Positions 16,762 to 20,591 of a DNA stretch of 20,591 nt are shown here, one piece after another. A program made the position numbers and the translations under genes. How positions within the stretch are numbered: position 1 is the first letter of the stretch; each line of letters opens with the position of its first letter. Source of the stretch: Acetobacteraceae bacterium (GTDB taxonomy: Bacteria > Pseudomonadota > Alphaproteobacteria > Acetobacterales > Acetobacteraceae); NCBI GenBank assembly GCA_003164305.1, contig PLSZ01000331.1, positions 1-20,591 on the forward strand, given 5' to 3'. The notes beneath the pieces were generated by a model. That model saw nothing but the letters and a program-made list of their open reading frames with translations. It ran no database searches and was not told the DNA's origin.

Positions 16762-16790
16762 TTGACCCTGTTGAATACGCCATGCATACA
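16762..16790 (+). promoter_or_regulatory. Candidate sigma-70 promoter of the creatininase operon
   Basis: TTGACC at 16762-16767 and CATACA at 16785-16790 are 17 bases apart, 31 bases before the GTG start. The -35 is a good match to TTGACA and the -10 a weak one, so this is only a candidate. Confidence 0.3.
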
Positions 16791-16820
16791 CGAAACAAGT
16801 CCTGTCGAGGAGTTCGCCGC

Positions 16821-17642
16821 GTGCAACAGCCAAAAATACCGTTGGCGAAACGACGTCTGGCCGAACTGACCGGCGGTGAAATGCGGGAAATCGCTTCGCG
16901 CAAGCCGGTCATCCTGTTGCCGCTCGGCAGCCACGAGGATCAGGGCCCGCACGCTCCGATGGGCGACTTTCTCTCGGCCGATGGCATCGCGGTCCGCGTC
17001 GCCGCGCGCGCGACCGAGGCAGGCACGGAGACCTTCGTCGCTCCCGTGTTGCCGTTCGGCGGGGCGGACTTTTTCGCCAGCATGCCCGGCGGTATTTCCC
17101 TGACGCAGTCGACGCTGCGGGCCGTGCTGGACGATATGCTGTCGTGCTTGCTGCGCCACGATCTCAAACGCATCGTCGTCATCAATGGTCATGCCGGCAA
17201 CGTGCAGTGCATTCACGATGCCACCCAGAAGATCTGGCTGGAGCGTGGCATCATGATCCCGAGTTTGTACCTCTGGCGCGTCGGCTATGGGCTGTTGCCG
17301 GCGATTCTCGGCGCGGACGCGGCGCGTCGGGCCAGCGGTCATGGCGCGGATCCGCTGACCAGCGTTGCGATGCATCTGTTCCCGGACCTCATCCGTCACG
17401 ACCTGATTCCGCCCGCGGCATCCCCGCCCGCGTTCCGCGGCATGCCAATCTCCGGCTTCGGCACCGTGGATTTCGAAGGCGCGGAAATCGCGGTCCCCCT
17501 CGAAGTCGCGCAAATCGCACCCAACGGCGTTTTCAAGGCCGATCCGCGTTTGAGTTCGCCCGCGACAGGAGCGGCCCTGGTGGAACAATTGGCGGATATC
17601 GGCGCCCGCCTGGCCGCGCGTGTCGCCAGCTGGGACCCCTGA
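16821..17642 (+). CDS. Creatininase-family amidohydrolase (273 aa)
   Basis: Members of this family are metal-dependent cyclic amide hydrolases or deformylases (creatininase, MftE-like). Start GTG 16821 has AGGAG (16808-16812) at a good distance and homology begins there; longer upstream starts lack support. The metal-site motif LPLGSHEDQGPHAPMGDFLS lies at 33-52 and NGHAGN near 117-122; SGHGADPLTS follows near 174. In P. putida creatininase the first site reads E-x-H-G-P-H and Asp eleven residues after the Glu; here the second ligand position is Gln41 and Asp49 is at +10, so this belongs to a divergent subgroup. Length is typical. The stop overlaps the GMC gene as TGATG, so the two are translationally coupled, which suggests that the ring-opening step and the oxidation act in one pathway. 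Confidence 0.88.
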   Translation: MQQPKIPLAKRRLAELTGGEMREIASRKPVILLPLGSHEDQGPHAPMGDFLSADGIAVRVAARATEAGTETFVAPVLPFGGADFFASMPGGISLTQSTLRAVLDDMLSCLLRHDLKRIVVINGHAGNVQCIHDATQKIWLERGIMIPSLYLWRVGYGLLPAILGADAARRASGHGADPLTSVAMHLFPDLIRHDLIPPAASPPAFRGMPISGFGTVDFEGAEIAVPLEVAQIAPNGVFKADPRLSSPATGAALVEQLADIGARLAARVASWDP

Positions 17643-19216
17643 TGGCGGGTTACGACGTGATCGTCGTCGGCGGCGGTTCCGCCGGCGCGGCCGCGGCTGG
17701 ACGATTGAGCGAGGATCCGACCCGGCGCGTAATGCTGCTGGAGGCCGGGCGCGACTGGCGGGCCGACGAAGCTCCGGCGGCGATGCGCAGCGCCAACATC
17801 AACCCCTTCATGAACGACCCGGCCCATCAGGCCGAATGGCAATGGCCCAGCCTGATGAGCCGTCGCACCCGGGTCCAGGCTCCGCGTTTCTACTGGCGCG
17901 GCAAAGCGCTTGGCGGTTCGTCCGCGGTCAACGCCCAGATCGCCATCCGCGGTGTCGCCGCCGCCTTCGATTCCTGGGCGGAAAATGGCTGTGAGGGCTG
18001 GTCCGCCGCCAACCTGCTGCCGGTGTTCGACACGATGGAGGACGATCCCGTCGCGGGCCGCACCGGTGGCCCCATTCCGGTGTATCGCGCGCCATTGGAA
18101 ACCTGGGGACCGGTCGATCGTGCTTTGCGCGACGCCGCGCTGGCCGCCGGTTATCCCTGGAACCCCGATCTGAACGCGCCCGATGGCGAAGGCGTGTCGT
18201 GCTACCCGATCAACAGCCGCGATGGCCGCCGGATCACCACCAACGAGGCGTTCCTGGAACCCGCCCGCGGCCGAGTGAACCTGGAAATCCGTGGCGGCGC
18301 GCTGGTGGATCGCGTGTTGGTGAGAGACGGGCGGGCAACCGGAGTTCGCGTACGTCTGGATGGCTCGGGCTGGACTGAGATCGAGGCGCGTGAAGTGCTG
18401 CTTTGCGCCGGCGCCATCCATTCCCCGGCCATTCTGATGCGCTCCGGCATCGGCCAAGGAGCGGCTCTGGCGTCGCTGGGGATCCCGGTGGTGAGAGACC
18501 TCGCGATGGTCGGACAGAATTTCATGGACCACCCCGTCCTCCGCCTCACACTTGGCCTGCGGCCCGAGCACATCAGCCGCGATCCCAACCAGCGTCATAC
18601 CAATTGCTGTGTCACCTACAGCTCCGGCCTCGGGGGCGGTGGGACGCGCGACATGATCCTGATCGGCTTCAACCATCGTGGCCTCGGCGAGGGGAGTTCG
18701 CCGAACGTCCAGGGCGCCGTCGGTGGGGCGCTGTTCAACGCATTCTCGCGTGGCGAAGTCCGCCTCACGTCCGCCGATCCGAACATCGACCCGGTGGTCG
18801 AGGAGAACATGCTGGACGATTCGCGCGACCGGCTGCGCATGCGCGACGTGGTGCGCCGCCTCGCCGAACTGTCCGCGCATCCCGCGATAAGCGCGATCGC
18901 CGGCAGCATCACCTTCGCCGAGACCGGGCTTGCCATGCGGGAGGTGGCCGCGCTGCCGACGGACGCACTCGACGCGCTGATGCTGGAGCAGGCCGGTGAC
19001 AGCCAGCACGCCGCTGGCACGTGCCGCATGACCGCCTATGAAGACCCGCGTGGCGTGGTCGATCCCGACCTGAGCGTCAAAGGCATTCCGGGATTGCGGG
19101 TCGCCGATGCTTCCATCATGCCGGAAGATTGTCGGGCCAATACACATTTCACCTGTGTGATGATCGGCCTGATGGCGGCGTCGCGCATCGCATCGGCGGC
19201 GCCGGCGTCCCGATGA
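17642..19216 (+). CDS. GMC-family FAD-dependent oxidoreductase (524 aa)
   Basis: This is a flavoprotein of the glucose-methanol-choline family, which oxidises alcohols, often to aldehydes, with FAD. MAGYDVIVVGGGSAGAAAAG at the start is the ADP-binding Rossmann motif (GGGSAG at 10-15), FYWRGKALGGSSAVNAQ near 83-99 is the first GMC signature and GAIHSPAILMRSGIG near 257-271 the second. The active-site base is His456 in QHAAGTCRM, paired with His502 (or Asn500) of CRANTHFTCVMIG. It overlaps the creatininase stop by one base and is followed by no gene until hyuA. The substrate is unknown; alcohol or amine-derived ring products of the neighbouring amidohydrolase are possible. The sequence shows no lesion. 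Confidence 0.94.
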   Translation: MAGYDVIVVGGGSAGAAAAGRLSEDPTRRVMLLEAGRDWRADEAPAAMRSANINPFMNDPAHQAEWQWPSLMSRRTRVQAPRFYWRGKALGGSSAVNAQIAIRGVAAAFDSWAENGCEGWSAANLLPVFDTMEDDPVAGRTGGPIPVYRAPLETWGPVDRALRDAALAAGYPWNPDLNAPDGEGVSCYPINSRDGRRITTNEAFLEPARGRVNLEIRGGALVDRVLVRDGRATGVRVRLDGSGWTEIEAREVLLCAGAIHSPAILMRSGIGQGAALASLGIPVVRDLAMVGQNFMDHPVLRLTLGLRPEHISRDPNQRHTNCCVTYSSGLGGGGTRDMILIGFNHRGLGEGSSPNVQGAVGGALFNAFSRGEVRLTSADPNIDPVVEENMLDDSRDRLRMRDVVRRLAELSAHPAISAIAGSITFAETGLAMREVAALPTDALDALMLEQAGDSQHAAGTCRMTAYEDPRGVVDPDLSVKGIPGLRVADASIMPEDCRANTHFTCVMIGLMAASRIASAAPASR

Positions 19217-19706
19217 CCGTGGCCATTCCTGGCCCGGACCACACTGCTACACGACGCGCCCGGTCTGCCTCAATTCGAGGCTGAGGCCGAGGCTCGGCAG
19301 GCAATCGCGAGGCCAACGGGATCGGTGGCGAAACGGCGCGTGGCCGACGCCGCCAGGTCCAGCGGCCCTTCGCGTCGCGTCATGTTCGGGCTCGACCCGA
19401 GCATCTGTCGCGGCACCGGCGCCTGGAAAGTGGGACTCTCGCGGGTTCGTGCCGATCGAGATCCTCGGGTCGAGCCTAAGGATGACGAAAGGACCCGAGG
19501 ATGACGGCGAGGGCGTAGGCCGACCACAACGAGAATTGCTTGCCAAACGCGGTGACCTCGCGGGGTGAGTGCCTTGGTACGGAAATAGCATGACCTGAGG
19601 CCGGGCCCAAAGGGGTTCCGTCCGCGCGGCGGACAACTGGCATGCTGATGGGGGCCTGTTGTTGAAGGCGTTCGTTTTGAAACCGATCTGTCGGAGATGA
19701 GTTCGC
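19217..19706. other. Intergenic region with dispersed repeats and possible permease relic
   Basis: It separates the GMC gene from the hydantoinase gene. A palindromic repeat occupies about 19378-19507 (see its entry). On the reverse strand around 19503-19590 a short stretch reads PREVTAFGKQFSLWSAYALA, which resembles the N-terminus of an APC-type amino-acid permease, followed by the repeat; this relic call is weak. No promoter could be fixed. Confidence 0.35.
19378..19507. repeat. Dispersed imperfect palindromic repeat
   Basis: The left arm (19378-19405, CGTCATGTTCGGGCTCGACC and onward) and right arm (19460-19487) are inverted copies with about five mismatches over 28 bases, flanking a 54-base centre. 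A further half (GGACCCGAGGATGACG, 19491-19506) follows. The core CATxxxxGGGCTCGACCC also occurs at 16026-16042. This is a REP-like, non-coding repeat of the kind found between genes of many alphaproteobacteria. Confidence 0.6.
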
Positions 19707-20591
19707 ATGACGTGGCGCATCGGGGTCGATTCAGGTGGCACTTTCACCGACGTGTGCTTGTTCGAAGACGAGAGCGGCCGCGTCGAGGTCTGGAAAGTCT
19801 CCTCCACCCCTGACGACCCGTCGCGTGGCATCGCGCAAGGCTTCGAGGAAGCGATGGGACGGATCGGCATGGCGGCCGCCGACGTCGGTTACTTCGGCCA
19901 CGGCACCACGGTTGCCACCAACACCCTCATCCAGCACCGCGGCGTGAAAACCGGCCTGATCACCACGGACGGTTTTCGTGACCTGCTGGAGATCGGGCGG
20001 CAGAAGCGTCCCGACCTCTATGATCTGCAAGCCGACAAACCGCCGGTGCTGGTCGCCCGCGATCTTCGCCTCGAAGTCCCGGAACGAGTGCGTCACGACG
20101 GTTCTGTGGAAACCCCCCTCGATGAGCAAGCCGTCCGCGAAGCGGTCCGCGCCCTGCGCGCCGCCGGTGTCGAAGCCATCGCGGTTTGTTTTCTCTATGG
20201 TTTCGTCCGCACCGAACACGAAACGATCGCCGGACGCATCATCGCCGAGGAATTCCCCGAAGCCTTCGCTTGCGTCAGCCACGAAGTGGCGCCGGAATTC
20301 CGCGAATTCGAACGGATGAGCACGGCGGTGGTGAACGCCTATCTCGGACCGGTCATGCAACGCTACATCCACCGCCTCGCCGAGCGCCTGAAGCAACTGA
20401 GCCTGCTTGTCTCGCCGCATCTGACGCAGTCGAACGGCGGTGTCATCGGCTTCGAGCAGGCCGCCCGCCTGCCGGTGCGCACCGTGCTGTCGGGCCCCTC
20501 GACGGGCGTGGTGGCGGCGCAGGCCGTCGGCCGGATGGCCGGGTTCGAGAACCTGATCACCTTCGACATGGGCGGCACCAGCACCGATGTC
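19707..20591 (+). CDS. Hydantoinase A / 5-oxoprolinase ATP-dependent subunit, N-terminal part
   Basis: This is the ATP-dependent ring-opening subunit of N-methylhydantoinase, 5-oxoprolinase or acetone carboxylase-like enzymes, normally paired with a HyuB subunit encoded just downstream (outside the window). Start ATG 19707 has GGAG at 19693-19696. The opening MTWRIGVDSGGTFTDVCLFE carries the first phosphate motif of the actin-like fold; GHGTTVATNTLIQHRGVKTG (about 71-90) and RFEFERM-like EFREFERMSTAVVNAYL are family motifs. At the end the sequence reads VLSGPSTGVVAA and TFDMGGTSTDV, the second nucleotide-binding loop. The frame is open for all 295 codons to the right edge, so the remaining two thirds are missing only because the window ends. 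The same direction and neighbourhood as the creatininase and GMC genes suggest shared function. Confidence 0.94.
   Translation, partial: MTWRIGVDSGGTFTDVCLFEDESGRVEVWKVSSTPDDPSRGIAQGFEEAMGRIGMAAADVGYFGHGTTVATNTLIQHRGVKTGLITTDGFRDLLEIGRQKRPDLYDLQADKPPVLVARDLRLEVPERVRHDGSVETPLDEQAVREAVRALRAAGVEAIAVCFLYGFVRTEHETIAGRIIAEEFPEAFACVSHEVAPEFREFERMSTAVVNAYLGPVMQRYIHRLAERLKQLSLLVSPHLTQSNGGVIGFEQAARLPVRTVLSGPSTGVVAAQAVGRMAGFENLITFDMGGTSTDV

Noticed and set aside
17396..19147. A 583-codon reverse frame over the GMC gene
   Set aside because: The forward frame has all GMC signatures; the reverse frame has no motif, so it is antisense noise.

Overview
This is a GC-rich window with strong GC bias at third codon positions. 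Its gene families suggest an alphaproteobacterium of the Rhodospirillales/Acetobacteraceae type: a fused MaoC-phosphate acetyltransferase, a VIT-type metal transporter, a giant beta-strand-repeat secreted protein with a type I secretion-like tail, Hint-like debris and a hydantoinase operon. There is no rRNA or tRNA to settle the taxonomy, so this is inference.

Left part (1-7500): a carbon and stress-metabolism island in visible decay. From the left edge there is a phage terminase-like fragment, a phosphoglucomutase pseudogene (several frameshifts and a large internal deletion), and a small intact-looking reverse-strand gene. A reverse-strand series follows: MaoC-Pta, a gutted acetate kinase, a VIT family transporter and a DJ-1/PfpI protein. 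Upstream of that series lie a 111-bp MITE-like element bounded by perfect 15-bp inverted repeats (with a third, solo copy beside the VIT gene), a frameshifted TctA fragment, a broken small membrane-protein gene and an intact pair of small hydrophilic genes. An 18-bp palindrome matching the FNR/FixK consensus lies 125 bp before the giant gene.

Middle (7515-15992): one 2825-residue gene fills 8.5 kb. It has an N-terminal beta-solenoid-like half, about four cadherin/Ig-like repeats, an A-B-A-B-A block of two large repeat types, a von Willebrand D-like domain and a C-terminal segment typical of type I secretion substrates. I see no cysteine and about six lysines. It is the most striking object in the window.

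Right part (15993-20591): junk with an IS-end-like motif, a dispersed palindromic repeat family and a Hint-like C-terminal remnant. A forward gene set follows: a creatininase-family amidohydrolase translationally coupled to a GMC oxidoreductase and then, after a repeat-bearing gap, the N-terminal 295 codons of a hydantoinase A/5-oxoprolinase subunit that runs off the window. Together these look like a catabolic module for a cyclic amide or similar nitrogen compound; the substrate cannot be read from sequence.

No CRISPR array, tRNA, rRNA or intact transposase was found.
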